64,000 nt of DNA, from positions 62,001-126,000 of the forward strand of contig NZ_BJTC01000003.1 in the NCBI RefSeq assembly GCF_006829085.1. Direction: 5' to 3'. The notes beneath the pieces were generated by a model. The model saw only the letters and a list, made by a program, of their open reading frames with translations. It searched no databases and was not told the origin of the DNA. Position 1 is the stretch's first letter; each line of letters begins with the position of its first letter. Positions 19,132-27,240 of this stretch are shown here, piece by piece. The stretch comes from Chryseobacterium sp. ON_d1 (GTDB lineage: Bacteria > Bacteroidota > Bacteroidia > Flavobacteriales > Weeksellaceae). The translations under genes were made by a program, and so were the position numbers.

Positions 19132-19162
19132 ATCCCGGTTAATTATTTTACCGGGATTTTTT
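19132..19162 (+). terminator. Rho-independent terminator between adhP and DUF779
   Basis: ATCCCGGT and ACCGGGAT form a perfect stem around a ten-base loop and are followed by a T run. The stem stands between two genes that would otherwise be read as one transcript. Confidence 0.8.
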
Positions 19163-19195
19163 ATACTTCAGGTAATATCAGGTTAAATATTAAGA

Positions 19196-19579
19196 ATGGA
19201 AACAAAAATATCAAGACTTTCAGCAACAGAACAGGCGCTTGAAGTAATCCGTAAACTGGAAGATCAATATGGACCTCTGATGTTTTATCAGGCAGGAGGA
19301 TGCTGTGAAGGAACACAGCCGCAGTGTTTTGAAAAAGGAGGATTTTTTCCCCGAATGAATGATGCCATGATCGGTACCGTCAACGGACATGAGTTCTGGA
19401 TAGACCGGGATCTTTTTGAGTACTGGAAATATTCACACTTTACACTCGATGTGACAGATGGTTTCGGACCCGGAGGATTCTCCCTGGAAACCCCTTTAGG
19501 AAAAACCTTTAAAGTTCATTACAGGCTTTTCACTCCTGAAGAATATGAAAATCTGGAGCCGGTAAAACGTAGCGAATAA
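19196..19579 (+). CDS. DUF779 family protein
   Basis: This 127-residue cytoplasmic protein has the cysteine-rich signature GGCCEGTQPQCFEKGGFF near residue 40 and a C-terminal beta region (FGPGGFSLETPLGKTFKVHYRLF). DUF779 genes are known to travel with aldehyde dehydrogenases of the AldB group, as here, although their biochemical role has not been settled. Clustered cysteines suggest metal binding or a redox function; that is inference. Its separation from adhP by a terminator suggests read-through or a promoter of its own in the 80-bp gap. Confidence 0.88.
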   Translation: METKISRLSATEQALEVIRKLEDQYGPLMFYQAGGCCEGTQPQCFEKGGFFPRMNDAMIGTVNGHEFWIDRDLFEYWKYSHFTLDVTDGFGPGGFSLETPLGKTFKVHYRLFTPEEYENLEPVKRSE

Positions 19580-19635
19580 AAGTCATTAGTCAAACAGTTT
19601 TGTAAAGAAGTGTTTACAGCCACGGTATTCATCAG

Positions 19636-20844
19636 TCAGACCTTTACAAACCGGCTGACAAACATGGCGGCAACGATGTCTCCTACAGCATTCAGTACTG
19701 TTGCTAAAGGATCTACCAAAGTTCCGATGATCATCACAGCAGGAATAGCCTCCTGAGGTAATTTATAAACAGAGATCATCAGCATTTCCCCAATATATCC
19801 TCCATTAGGAATACCTCCAGCCACAATACTCACAAAGACTGTAATTCCCAAAGCTAAAAGAAGGTTGGCAGGATCAAAGAAATCTCTTCCGATAATCAGG
19901 AAAGCTACATAGATCTTGATGATAGATGACATGGAAGACCCGTTTTTATGCAGCGTAGTACCAATGGGAATCACCAGGTTGGCAATAGAATTCGGTATCC
20001 CGATTTTTGATGCAGCCTGTAAATTGGCGGGCATTGTTGCAAAGCTGCTGCATGTACTTATAGCAGTTAATGTAGGATATATAGCATTGGTCCAGAAACT
20101 TTTCACCCCCTTCTGTCCATTCGCCATAAAAGCATAAATAGAGAAGAACACAAGGAAGTAAATAACTCCTGCAACATAATATAATCCTAAGGGTTTGGCA
20201 TAAAACCCAAAAAGCTGTGGCCCTAAAGTGGCAACCTGATAAGCAAAATAAGCTCCAAGACCAATCGGAGCAAGTTTCATAACCAGCAAAAGAAGTTCTT
20301 TCATTACTTCATATCCTGAAGCGATAAAAACTCTGAAAGGCTGACCTTTTTCTCCTGTTTTTCTTGCTGCAAATCCTGTCAGAAATGCAAATACCAGAAG
20401 AGCCAGCATATTTCTTCTCGAGAAAAGCTCTGTAAATTCCCCTACCGTAAAAAAGCTTACAATTCTGTTGCCCCATGTATCTTCATGAGCTGCTTCGGAA
20501 ATAATCTCAGAACTTCCGGAGATTCCAGATACCGGAAACAGGTATACTGCGCAAATGGTAAAAATAGCAGCCGTGAGAATGAAAAATAAAAAGGTAAGTG
20601 CCATAACCAGGATGATCCTTCCAAATTTAGACTGCTGCTCGAGTGATGCGATAGAATTGGATACCGCAAAAAATACCAAAGGAACTACACTCACAAAAAG
20701 CAGATTAAGAAAAATATCTCCTAAAGGTTTTATGTATTCCACAAAACCGGGCGCAACAATTCCAATGATGCTTCCAACAATGATCCCTAAAAGTAAAAAC
20801 AGGATTCCGGAGTAGTTTTTCAATACATCTTTCATGTATAGCAT
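19636..20844 (-). CDS. Dicarboxylate/amino acid:cation symporter (DAACS family)
   Basis: This 402-residue inner-membrane transporter belongs to the GltP/DctA family that moves glutamate, aspartate or C4-dicarboxylates with protons or sodium. Hydrophobic helices span the protein. The conserved serine-rich re-entrant loop appears as STCSSFATMPANL, followed by PIGTTLHKNGSS and the substrate-site region around DPLATVLNAVGD. The length is usual for the family. The start may be the first Met or the fourth residue Met. The gene stands alone, convergent with DUF779 and divergent from cbpA. The exact substrate is not readable. Confidence 0.92.
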   Translation of the reverse strand: MLYMKDVLKNYSGILFLLLGIIVGSIIGIVAPGFVEYIKPLGDIFLNLLFVSVVPLVFFAVSNSIASLEQQSKFGRIILVMALTFLFFILTAAIFTICAVYLFPVSGISGSSEIISEAAHEDTWGNRIVSFFTVGEFTELFSRRNMLALLVFAFLTGFAARKTGEKGQPFRVFIASGYEVMKELLLLVMKLAPIGLGAYFAYQVATLGPQLFGFYAKPLGLYYVAGVIYFLVFFSIYAFMANGQKGVKSFWTNAIYPTLTAISTCSSFATMPANLQAASKIGIPNSIANLVIPIGTTLHKNGSSMSSIIKIYVAFLIIGRDFFDPANLLLALGITVFVSIVAGGIPNGGYIGEMLMISVYKLPQEAIPAVMIIGTLVDPLATVLNAVGDIVAAMFVSRFVKV

Positions 20845-20904
20845 TTTATCAAAGATAGGTTTATTTTTAACATTCTGTTATACAATTTTCAAACCTAAAT
20901 TTCA

Positions 20905-20912
20905 TAAATTTG
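20905..20912 (+). promoter_or_regulatory. Candidate -7 element (TAAATTTG) for cbpA
   Basis: TAAATTTG ends 16 bases before the cbpA ATG, which implies a very short leader. No convincing TTG lies at the -33 distance. Confidence 0.4.
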
Positions 20913-20928
20913 AGTAAACCTCATTTCT

Positions 20929-21843
20929 ATGGCTTATATAGATTATTATAAAATTTTAGGCGTAGATAAAAACGCAACACAGGATGATATCAAAAAGGCC
21001 TACCGGAAACTGGCCAGAAAACATCATCCTGATTTAAATCCCGGCGATAAAGAAGCAGAGAAGAAATTCAAAGAGCTGAATGAAGCCAATGAAGTCCTCA
21101 GTAATCCTGAAAACCGTACCAAATATGATAAGTACGGAGAACACTGGAAACATGGTGAAGAATACGAAAAGGCCCAACAGCAACAGCAAAGACAGTATCA
21201 GCAGCAAAGCTACAACGGAGGGTTTTCCGGTGCGGATTTTGGCGAAGGAGAAGATTTTTCAGATTTCTTCCAGAGCATGTTTGGTGGAACCGGCGGAGGA
21301 TTTGGCAAGAGTTCAAGAGGAAGGGCTTCCGGAAAATTTAAAGGACAGGATATACAGGCTGAACTGAATTTAAGCTTAAGAGATGCCGCAACCACTCATC
21401 AGCAGACTTTTGATATCAACGGCAAAAAAGTTAGGATCACCATTCCGGCAGGGGTATATGACGGACAGCAGATCAAACTGAAAGGACATGGAAATTCCGG
21501 CGTAAACGGAGGACCTAACGGAGACCTGTATATTACCTTCAATATCCCGGCAGATCCGGATTTTGAAAGAATAGGGGATGATCTGAAAACAAAGGTTGTG
21601 ATCGATTTGTACACCGCCGTTTTAGGTGGAGATGTAAAAGTGAATACGCTTACGGGCAATGTCAATCTTAAAGTAAAACCGGAAACCCAAAACGGAATTA
21701 CCGTAAGATTGAAAGGAAAAGGTTTTCCTGTCTATAAAAAAGAAGGTGAACATGGAGATCTTTTTGTAACCTATGAAGTGAAACTGCCAACGAACCTTAC
21801 TGAAAAGCAGAAAGAACTTTTTGAACAACTAAAAAATTCATAA
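20929..21843 (+). CDS. cbpA: DnaJ-type co-chaperone / curved DNA-binding protein CbpA
   Basis: The protein has 304 residues. The J domain is residues 1-70 with the HPD motif at 33-35, which stimulates DnaK ATPase. A Gln-rich stretch and a Gly/Phe-rich linker (about 84-135) lead into the two beta-barrel C-terminal substrate-binding domains and a short dimerisation end. The cysteine-rich zinc region of true DnaJ is missing, so this is the CbpA type. The next gene starts 3 bp after the stop and encodes the CbpM modulator, which supports the assignment. Confidence 0.95.
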   Translation: MAYIDYYKILGVDKNATQDDIKKAYRKLARKHHPDLNPGDKEAEKKFKELNEANEVLSNPENRTKYDKYGEHWKHGEEYEKAQQQQQRQYQQQSYNGGFSGADFGEGEDFSDFFQSMFGGTGGGFGKSSRGRASGKFKGQDIQAELNLSLRDAATTHQQTFDINGKKVRITIPAGVYDGQQIKLKGHGNSGVNGGPNGDLYITFNIPADPDFERIGDDLKTKVVIDLYTAVLGGDVKVNTLTGNVNLKVKPETQNGITVRLKGKGFPVYKKEGEHGDLFVTYEVKLPTNLTEKQKELFEQLKNS

Positions 21844-21846
21844 GCT

Positions 21847-22149
21847 ATGAGTGAAAGAATATCACGGGAAGAACTCGTAAAAATATATAATATAGAAGTC
21901 ACTTTTTTTGATGAACTTGTAGATTATGGGCTGCTGAACATTCAGATTGAAAATAATATTCATTACCTGATGTATGAAGACCTTCCTGATCTGGAAAAAT
22001 TTGCCAACTGGTATTATGATCTTGAAATAAATCTTCCCGGTCTTGAAGTGATTTATAATATGCTGAAAAAGCTGGATGCTCTGAACCGCAGAAACAGAGA
22101 ACTGATGAATAAACTTTCTGCAATAAATGATCAATATGAAGATAATTAA
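21847..22149 (+). CDS. cbpM: Chaperone modulator CbpM
   Basis: The product has 100 residues, the size expected of CbpM, with a MerR-like N-terminal helix-turn-helix shape (SREELVKIYNIEVTFFDELVDYGLL) and a C-terminal helical arm (LNRRNRELMNKLS). CbpM binds the J domain of CbpA and inhibits it. The ATG follows the cbpA stop by three bases, so the two are translated together. Confidence 0.88.
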   Translation: MSERISREELVKIYNIEVTFFDELVDYGLLNIQIENNIHYLMYEDLPDLEKFANWYYDLEINLPGLEVIYNMLKKLDALNRRNRELMNKLSAINDQYEDN

Positions 22150-22151
22150 TG

Positions 22152-22159
22152 TAGTTTTG
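22152..22159 (+). promoter_or_regulatory. Candidate -7 element (TAGTTTTG)
   Basis: The element fits TAnnTTTG and stands just past the cbpM stop, 26 bases before the next ATG. No TTG is seen at the -33 position. Confidence 0.35.
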
Positions 22160-22185
22160 TAGCTTTTAAAGCAAATTCTACAATT

Positions 22186-22719
22186 ATGAATGAAGAAAAG
22201 GTGATTACCCTAAAACCAGACAGAAAGATTTTTGAAGCTATTTATTTTAGTGGTAATCAGGGCAGTTTGCTTTTTTCACCGACAACAAAAGGTAAGACCA
22301 TTACGACCATGGCAGCAGCTGTGATCGTATTTACTGTATTTCTTTTAAAAGATTATTTGACTAAAGAAAGTGCGGGGATTTTATATTTTTTAAGCTTTAT
22401 ATTTTTGCTTTGTGCAGTTTTTCTTTCAGTAAGTGTTAACAAAGTTTCAAGATGGAAGAAACAGGTCAATCATTATTTAAATCGACTGGAAAAATGCAAA
22501 GTGTATGAAATCCGGTTTGATAAGAACTTTTTTACAGTAAATATTGATGGGGAAAAAGAAACAAGTGAATGGAAAGATTTTGAGTATTTTGACAGTACTC
22601 AGGATTTCATTTCCCTTGAGGGAAAATACAGCTATATGTTTCCCAGGAAAGCAATGAGCGAAAGAGAATACAGTCTTCTCAAAAATACATTGAAAGAGAA
22701 AGTAAATGTCAACCCATAA
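22186..22719 (+). CDS. YcxB-like membrane protein
   Basis: The product has 177 residues with two adjacent transmembrane helices at about 38-57 and 61-80, bracketed by soluble parts. The C-terminal part (SEWKDFEYFDSTQDFISLEGKYSYMFPRKAMSEREYSLL) resembles the YcxB-like domain, which has no established function. It follows cbpM by 36 bp and may be transcribed with it or from the -7 element between them. A bidirectional terminator follows. Confidence 0.65.
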   Translation: MNEEKVITLKPDRKIFEAIYFSGNQGSLLFSPTTKGKTITTMAAAVIVFTVFLLKDYLTKESAGILYFLSFIFLLCAVFLSVSVNKVSRWKKQVNHYLNRLEKCKVYEIRFDKNFFTVNIDGEKETSEWKDFEYFDSTQDFISLEGKYSYMFPRKAMSEREYSLLKNTLKEKVNVNP

Positions 22720-22722
22720 AAT

Positions 22723-22757
22723 AAAAACGGAGCAAAATTATTTTGCTCCGTTTTTAT
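22723..22757. terminator. Bidirectional terminator
   Basis: AAAACGGAGCAAAA and TTTTGCTCCGTTTT form a perfect stem with A and T tracts on both sides. It serves the rightward YcxB-like gene and the leftward cystathionine beta-synthase-like gene. Confidence 0.9.
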
Positions 22758-22796
22758 TATTTATAAATTAACTTTTTTACCTTTTAGCAATTTTGC

Positions 22797-23789
22797 TTAT
22801 TTACTTTCTTCCAGCCATCCCATTTCCTTCATCCACTCGTCATTGTAGATTTTTCCTACATATCTTGAACCGTGGTCATGAAGTAAAACTACAATTACAT
22901 CATCTTTAGTGAACTGATCTTTCATCTGAATCAGTGATGCAATGGCACTTCCTGCAGAATATCCACAGAAAATTCCTTCTTCTTTAGCCAGTTTTCTTGC
23001 ATAGATAGCACCGTCCTTATCCGTTACTTTTTCAAAATGATCAATGACAGACATATCATAATTTTCAGGAATGATATCTTCCCCGATTCCTTCTGTAATA
23101 TAAGTGTATGCGTGATCATAATGCAGTTCACCTGTTTCGTGGAATTCCTTCAGAATAGAACCATAAGTGTCAACCCCGATAACTTTAATCTCCGGATTTT
23201 TTTCTTTGAAGAAGGTTCCGCATCCGGTAATTGTACCTCCTGTTCCGGCTCCTACTACAAAGTGAGTCAGTTTTCCTTCTGTCTGCTCCCAGATTTCCGG
23301 TGCTGTAGACTCATAATGAGCCGCTCTGTTGGAAAGGTTGTCATACTGGTTGACATACCATCCGTTTTCTGTTTCTTTAGCCAGTCTTTTTGAAACTGAA
23401 TAATAAGAACGCGGATCTGTAGGTTTTACGTCAGTAGGACAAACAATTACTTCTGCACCTACAGCACGAAGAATATCACATTTTTCTTTTGATTGTTTTG
23501 AGTTGGTAACAAAAATACATTTGTAACCTTTGATGATTGCTGCCAATGCCAGTCCCATTCCTGTATTTCCGGAAGTTCCTTCAATAATGGTTCCTCCAGG
23601 TTTTAATCTGCCGTCTTTTTCAGCATCTTCTATCATTTTAAGAGCCATTCTGTCCTTCACTGAGTTTCCGGGATTGAAGGTCTCTACTTTTGCCAATACT
23701 AATGCCGGGAAATCTTCACCTAATACTTTGTTAAGCTTTACCAGCGGTGTGTTACCTATCGTTTCAAGGATATTTTTTGCGTATTTCAT
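22797..23789 (-). CDS. PLP-dependent cysteine synthase / cystathionine beta-synthase-like enzyme
   Basis: The 330-residue enzyme belongs to the fold-type II PLP family. Lys45 in NPGNSVKDR should carry the cofactor, EGTSGNTGMGLA binds substrate carboxylate and GAGTGGTITG binds the PLP phosphate. The C-terminal HDHGSRYVGKIYNDEWM resembles cystathionine beta-synthase more than CysK. It lacks the regulatory CBS domain pair of the eukaryotic enzyme. It should join serine (or O-acetylserine) with homocysteine or sulfide. No partner gene such as metB is nearby. A TATCTTTG element precedes it. Confidence 0.85.
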   Translation of the reverse strand: MKYAKNILETIGNTPLVKLNKVLGEDFPALVLAKVETFNPGNSVKDRMALKMIEDAEKDGRLKPGGTIIEGTSGNTGMGLALAAIIKGYKCIFVTNSKQSKEKCDILRAVGAEVIVCPTDVKPTDPRSYYSVSKRLAKETENGWYVNQYDNLSNRAAHYESTAPEIWEQTEGKLTHFVVGAGTGGTITGCGTFFKEKNPEIKVIGVDTYGSILKEFHETGELHYDHAYTYITEGIGEDIIPENYDMSVIDHFEKVTDKDGAIYARKLAKEEGIFCGYSAGSAIASLIQMKDQFTKDDVIVVLLHDHGSRYVGKIYNDEWMKEMGWLEESK

Positions 23790-23808
23790 AAATGTTTTAT
23801 AAGCAGTG

Positions 23809-23816
23809 CAAAGATA
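23809..23816 (-). promoter_or_regulatory. Candidate -7 element (TATCTTTG) for the CBS-like gene
   Basis: On the minus strand TATCTTTG ends 19 bases before the start codon. Its -33 region abuts the DnaA-box cluster at 23839-23869, so DnaA bound there could touch this promoter. Confidence 0.5.
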
Positions 23817-23838
23817 ATGCTTTTAAAATTATCTGCAC

Positions 23839-23869
23839 TGTGGATAACATGTGGATAAGTTGTGGATAA
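23839..23869 (-). promoter_or_regulatory. Cluster of three perfect DnaA boxes
   Basis: TGTGGATAA occurs at 23839-23847, 23850-23858 and 23861-23869. Its complement is TTATCCACA, the high-affinity DnaA box. All three point the same way with exactly 11 bp from start to start, about one helical turn, so bound DnaA would lie on one face. An AT-rich heptamer repeat begins 32 bp to the right. The arrangement resembles an origin of replication or a DnaA-binding control site. Which one it is cannot be settled here. Confidence 0.75.
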
Positions 23870-23901
23870 AACTGAAATTACCTGAAAGACAATGAATAAC
23901 T

Positions 23902-23932
23902 ATCTATTATCTATTATCTATTATCTATTATC
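23902..23932. repeat. AT-rich heptamer tandem repeat
   Basis: The unit ATCTATT is repeated just over four times without mismatch. It lies between the DnaA boxes and the end of the permease gene. It could be a slippage tract, or an easily melted element related to the DnaA boxes. Confidence 0.8.
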
Positions 23933-23938
23933 ACATTA

Positions 23939-25168
23939 TTAGTTGTACTTAATAGCCTTCACCGGAGAGATCTTACTGATCAGATAGCTCGGGATAATTA
24001 AAGCCAGGGCTGAAATAATAAGAATTCCTACTGAGATAGAAATAATTGCAATGGGATTAAGATCTACAGGAACTGTACTTACATAATAGTTTTCAGGATT
24101 AAGTTTGATTACTCCGAAGAATTTCTGAATCAGAATAAGTCCTAATCCGATTGCATTTCCATACAGAAGTCCCGGGATCATAATAATAAGGGTATAGTTG
24201 ATGAAGGTTGCCCTTATCTGTGAATTGCTCGCTCCCAATGTTTTAAGAAGACCTATAGAATTTGTTCTTTCAATAATAAGAATCAGAAGAACCATGATGA
24301 TATTGATGACGACCACAATCAGCATGATGATAATGATGAGGGCAATATTGGTGTCAAAAATACTGATCCAGTCTGTGATCTGAGGAAATTTTTCAGTTGC
24401 TTTTTCTGCATAATTCTTATATCCGATCAGTTTTTCAATCCCAGGGAAATCTTTATCAATATCATTTACGTTTTTCAGAAAAATATCTATTCCGCCAATT
24501 TCATCAGGCTTCATATCCTGAATTTTCCTTGCGTGATTGATTCCACCGATAACAAATTGTTCATCAATAAGTTTAATATCTGTTCTATAGATTCCTATAA
24601 TTCTGAATTTACGGTAAAGTGGTTTTTGATCAGCTTTTAAGAAAACGGTAACAATACTGTCATTCACTTTAAGGTGTAGGTCATTGGCTACTTTTTGCGA
24701 AATAGTAACATCATTGTTGAACCCTTTCTCTGTCACTTTCGGAGTAGTACCGGCAATAAGGAATTTTTTAAACCTCAAGCTGTCAAAATCCTTTCCTACT
24801 CCCTTAAATATGATTCCTGCAAAATTGTGTTCATTACGCATGATTCCGGTAACTGTCACGTATTTCTGAATACTTTCAACATCAGGAAGTTCTTTTATTT
24901 TTGCAATATTCAGCCCCTGATTGTCAAGCACAGAAGTATTATAAGAAGAATTTGATCGCGTAGATCTTACCGTGATGTGTCCACTGAAATCTGCCAGCCT
25001 CTCTTTAATCGCTTTTTTGGAACCAAAACCAGTGGCCACCGTAATTAAGGAAACAATGATTCCCAATGCTACGGAAAGCCTGCCAATGAAGATGATAACC
25101 CTTGAAAGGTTATTTTTGTTATCTTTGGAAAATGCTATTTTTCTGGAGAAATATAAAGGAAACTTCAA
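23939..25168 (-). CDS. FtsX-like ABC transporter permease
   Basis: The protein is an inner-membrane permease of the MacB/LolC-like FtsX family: one N-terminal helix (VIIFIGRLSVALGIIVSLITVATGF), a large periplasmic MacB-type domain, and three C-terminal helices with the typical GLLKTLGASNSQIRATFI motif between them. It would work with an ATPase encoded elsewhere, in lipoprotein export or similar. Two starts are possible: a TTG at 25168 (409 residues, beginning at LKFPLYFSRKIAFS, which fits the family) or an ATG at 25237 (432 residues), which overlaps the divergent NamZ-like gene by 65 bp. I prefer the TTG. Confidence 0.88.
   Translation of the reverse strand: MKFPLYFSRKIAFSKDNKNNLSRVIIFIGRLSVALGIIVSLITVATGFGSKKAIKERLADFSGHITVRSTRSNSSYNTSVLDNQGLNIAKIKELPDVESIQKYVTVTGIMRNEHNFAGIIFKGVGKDFDSLRFKKFLIAGTTPKVTEKGFNNDVTISQKVANDLHLKVNDSIVTVFLKADQKPLYRKFRIIGIYRTDIKLIDEQFVIGGINHARKIQDMKPDEIGGIDIFLKNVNDIDKDFPGIEKLIGYKNYAEKATEKFPQITDWISIFDTNIALIIIIMLIVVVINIIMVLLILIIERTNSIGLLKTLGASNSQIRATFINYTLIIMIPGLLYGNAIGLGLILIQKFFGVIKLNPENYYVSTVPVDLNPIAIISISVGILIISALALIIPSYLISKISPVKAIKYN
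25120..25127 (+). promoter_or_regulatory. Candidate -7 element (TATCTTTG) inside the permease gene
   Basis: TATCTTTG lies 45 bases before the NamZ-like ATG at 25173, within the coding sequence of the divergent permease. A TTG at 25102-25104 is 15 bp upstream, slightly close for the consensus. Confidence 0.45.
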
Positions 25169-25172
25169 GCTT

Positions 25173-26384
25173 ATGAATTTAGATTTCAAAATTAAAAATT
25201 TACTTCTGATTTGCCTAATTTTTTTGGGAGTATTCAACCAATATTATTCTCAGACTCAGGTTCAACAGGATTTTAAAACCGGAGCAGACCAGCCAGAAGT
25301 ATATTTGCCACTGTTAAAAGATAAAACAATAGGAGTGGTAACCAATCAGACAGGCCTGATGAGCGACAGGACGCATCTGGTAGATTTTCTGGTGAAGAAT
25401 GGAATTAAAATCAAGTCTATTTTTGCTCCTGAGCATGGTTTCAGAGGAGATGCCGATGCGGGTGCAAAAGTGAAAAACGGACTAGATGTGAAAACAGGAA
25501 TTCCTATCGTTTCTCTTTATGGGAATAATAAGAAACCCACACCGGAGCAGCTTGCCGGAATTGATATTGTCATTTTTGATATTCAGGATGTTGGGGTAAG
25601 GTTTTATACCTATATTTCCACTTTGTCTTATCTGATGGAAGCCGGAGCTGAAAATAATATTGAGGTTATGGTATTGGATCGCCCCAATCCACACGACGGA
25701 TATACAGATGGACCGGTATTGAGAAAAAAATGGGCCAGTTTTGTAGGGCTTCACGAGGTTCCTGTAGTGTATGGACTTACGATAGGAGAGTATGGAAAGA
25801 TGGTTAATGGTGAAAAATGGCTGAAAAATGGTGCTCAGGTTAAGTACACTCTTGTTCCTATGAAGAATTATCATAAAAAACAGCGCTATATGATGCTTGA
25901 TAAACCTTCTCCTAATTTACCCAATGATAAAGCGATCAATCTATATCCAAGTCTATGCTTTTTTGAAGGAACACAGGTTTCCGTAGGAAGAGGAACAGAA
26001 CTTCCTTTTCAGATTTATGGCTCTCCATGGACTGAAAAACTTCCTTATCAGTTTACTCCCAAGCCGAGCTACGGAGCTAAAGATCCTTTTCTGAACGGGA
26101 AACTGTGCTATGGTGAAAATCTATCCGGATATCCCAAAGACCTAAGAGAATTGAATCTTGAATGGGTGATTAAAGCTTATCAGAATTTTAAAAATCCTGA
26201 ACTGGGCTTTTTTTTAAAACCTGCATCAGGGAAAAATTTTTGGTTTGACACATTGGCCGGGACTGATGAATTGAGAAAACAGATCATCGCCGGAAAATCA
26301 ATTCCGGAAATCAAAGCTTCATGGAAAAAAGATCTGGAAAGTTTTGAAAAGATTAGAACCAGATATGTGGTATACAAAGATTAA
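25173..26384 (+). CDS. DUF1343 / NamZ-like exo-beta-N-acetylmuramidase
   Basis: The product has 403 residues and a signal peptide (LLICLIFLGVFNQYYSQ). It belongs to DUF1343, now glycoside hydrolase family 171, whose NamZ members remove terminal N-acetylmuramic acid from peptidoglycan fragments. Recognisable family stretches are GVVTNQTG, FAPEHGFRG, IPIVSLYG, FDIQDVGVRFYTYISTL and VLDRPNPHDG. The ATG at 25173 is chosen because it gives the signal peptide. It would act in the periplasm on cell-wall turnover products. It is divergent from the permease with almost no space between start codons. Its stop abuts the stop of a convergent small gene. Confidence 0.9.
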   Translation: MNLDFKIKNLLLICLIFLGVFNQYYSQTQVQQDFKTGADQPEVYLPLLKDKTIGVVTNQTGLMSDRTHLVDFLVKNGIKIKSIFAPEHGFRGDADAGAKVKNGLDVKTGIPIVSLYGNNKKPTPEQLAGIDIVIFDIQDVGVRFYTYISTLSYLMEAGAENNIEVMVLDRPNPHDGYTDGPVLRKKWASFVGLHEVPVVYGLTIGEYGKMVNGEKWLKNGAQVKYTLVPMKNYHKKQRYMMLDKPSPNLPNDKAINLYPSLCFFEGTQVSVGRGTELPFQIYGSPWTEKLPYQFTPKPSYGAKDPFLNGKLCYGENLSGYPKDLRELNLEWVIKAYQNFKNPELGFFLKPASGKNFWFDTLAGTDELRKQIIAGKSIPEIKASWKKDLESFEKIRTRYVVYKD

Positions 26385-26591
26385 TTAGTCAAAATTCTGA
26401 GGTGGATTTTTATCATTTCTGCCTTTATTCAATATAAATAATCCGACGGTTAATCCCACAACTCCTGCAAAAGCAGTCATTAAAGCCCTCTGTAATTTGT
26501 CAGGCAGATCATTCCCGATATAATTCATTAGAAAAAGAATCACAAAAGTGATTACTGAAATAATGATATGATTTTTTCCGAATGGCTTCAT
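26385..26591 (-). CDS. Small two-helix membrane protein
   Basis: The 68-residue product has two hydrophobic helices (IIISVITFVILFLMNYIG and AFAGVVGLTVGLFIL) and a polar C-terminus. I do not recognise a family. It starts 4 bp after the DUF3575 stop on the same strand and is probably the last gene of the thioredoxin / DUF3575 operon. Confidence 0.6.
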   Translation of the reverse strand: MKPFGKNHIIISVITFVILFLMNYIGNDLPDKLQRALMTAFAGVVGLTVGLFILNKGRNDKNPPQNFD

Positions 26592-26595
26592 TGTA

Positions 26596-27228
26596 TTATT
26601 TTAATTTGTAGGAAATCATTACGCCTCCTCTGTATGGGATGATCTCTCCGCTTTTATTAAATTTTTCTGCAGAATCATAGCGTAAACCGGTTGAACGGTC
26701 ATATCCTTTGTAAAAACCCTGTGATGTTCCTACAGTAGCATAAATATCAAGATTTAAGCGGTCAGATAACTGAAATTGATATCCGCCTGTAATACCCAGC
26801 ATAACAGTAAATCCTTTTTGATAAAGGTTAGTATTCAAAAGAACATCTCCGTTGTCTTTATAAAAATATCCGTCATGCCAATAACTCCACTTTTGAAGAT
26901 TATAAGCTGCAAAACCAATATTTGCTCCTAAATACCAATTTTTAAAAGCTTCTTTAAAATAATATCTTCCTTCAACAGAGAGAGAATAGATTTGTAATTC
27001 ATGTCCTGCAAAAGATTTCCAGGGCGAAATGAAAACATCCCCCTGTAAGGTGTATTTGGGACTGATCTGTTTTTCTATTCCAAGATTTAAAATTCCTATG
27101 GGTGCAAATAAAGCATTTCCTTTTATGTATAAACTCTTATCCTGTCCTCCTTGTTCCCGCTCCTGGGCACTTAATGTTCCTGCTGAGAGAGAAGCTACAA
27201 TGCCTGCTGCTAATAATTTATATTTCAT
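26596..27228 (-). CDS. DUF3575-like outer membrane beta-barrel protein
   Basis: The protein has 210 residues and a signal peptide ending SAGTLSAQ. Alternating aromatic strands (YTLQGDVFISPWKSF, LQIYSLSVEGRYYF, WYLGANIGFAAYN, FTVMLGITGGYQF) and the final VMISYKLK indicate a small outer-membrane barrel. The pattern fits DUF3575, a Bacteroidota family of unknown function. It lies 12 bp after the thioredoxin-fold gene and 4 bp before the small membrane protein gene. Confidence 0.75.
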   Translation of the reverse strand: MKYKLLAAGIVASLSAGTLSAQEREQGGQDKSLYIKGNALFAPIGILNLGIEKQISPKYTLQGDVFISPWKSFAGHELQIYSLSVEGRYYFKEAFKNWYLGANIGFAAYNLQKWSYWHDGYFYKDNGDVLLNTNLYQKGFTVMLGITGGYQFQLSDRLNLDIYATVGTSQGFYKGYDRSTGLRYDSAEKFNKSGEIIPYRGGVMISYKLK

Positions 27229-27240
27229 GTGGTGTGTATG

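Noticed and set aside
23902..23932. Possible CRISPR array
   Set aside because: The 7-bp units are contiguous with no spacers, and no cas gene is present.
22797..25168. Firm annotation of the chromosomal replication origin
   Set aside because: The DnaA boxes are convincing, but the prevailing gene directions on either side point towards this region rather than away from it, and GC skew could not be computed.
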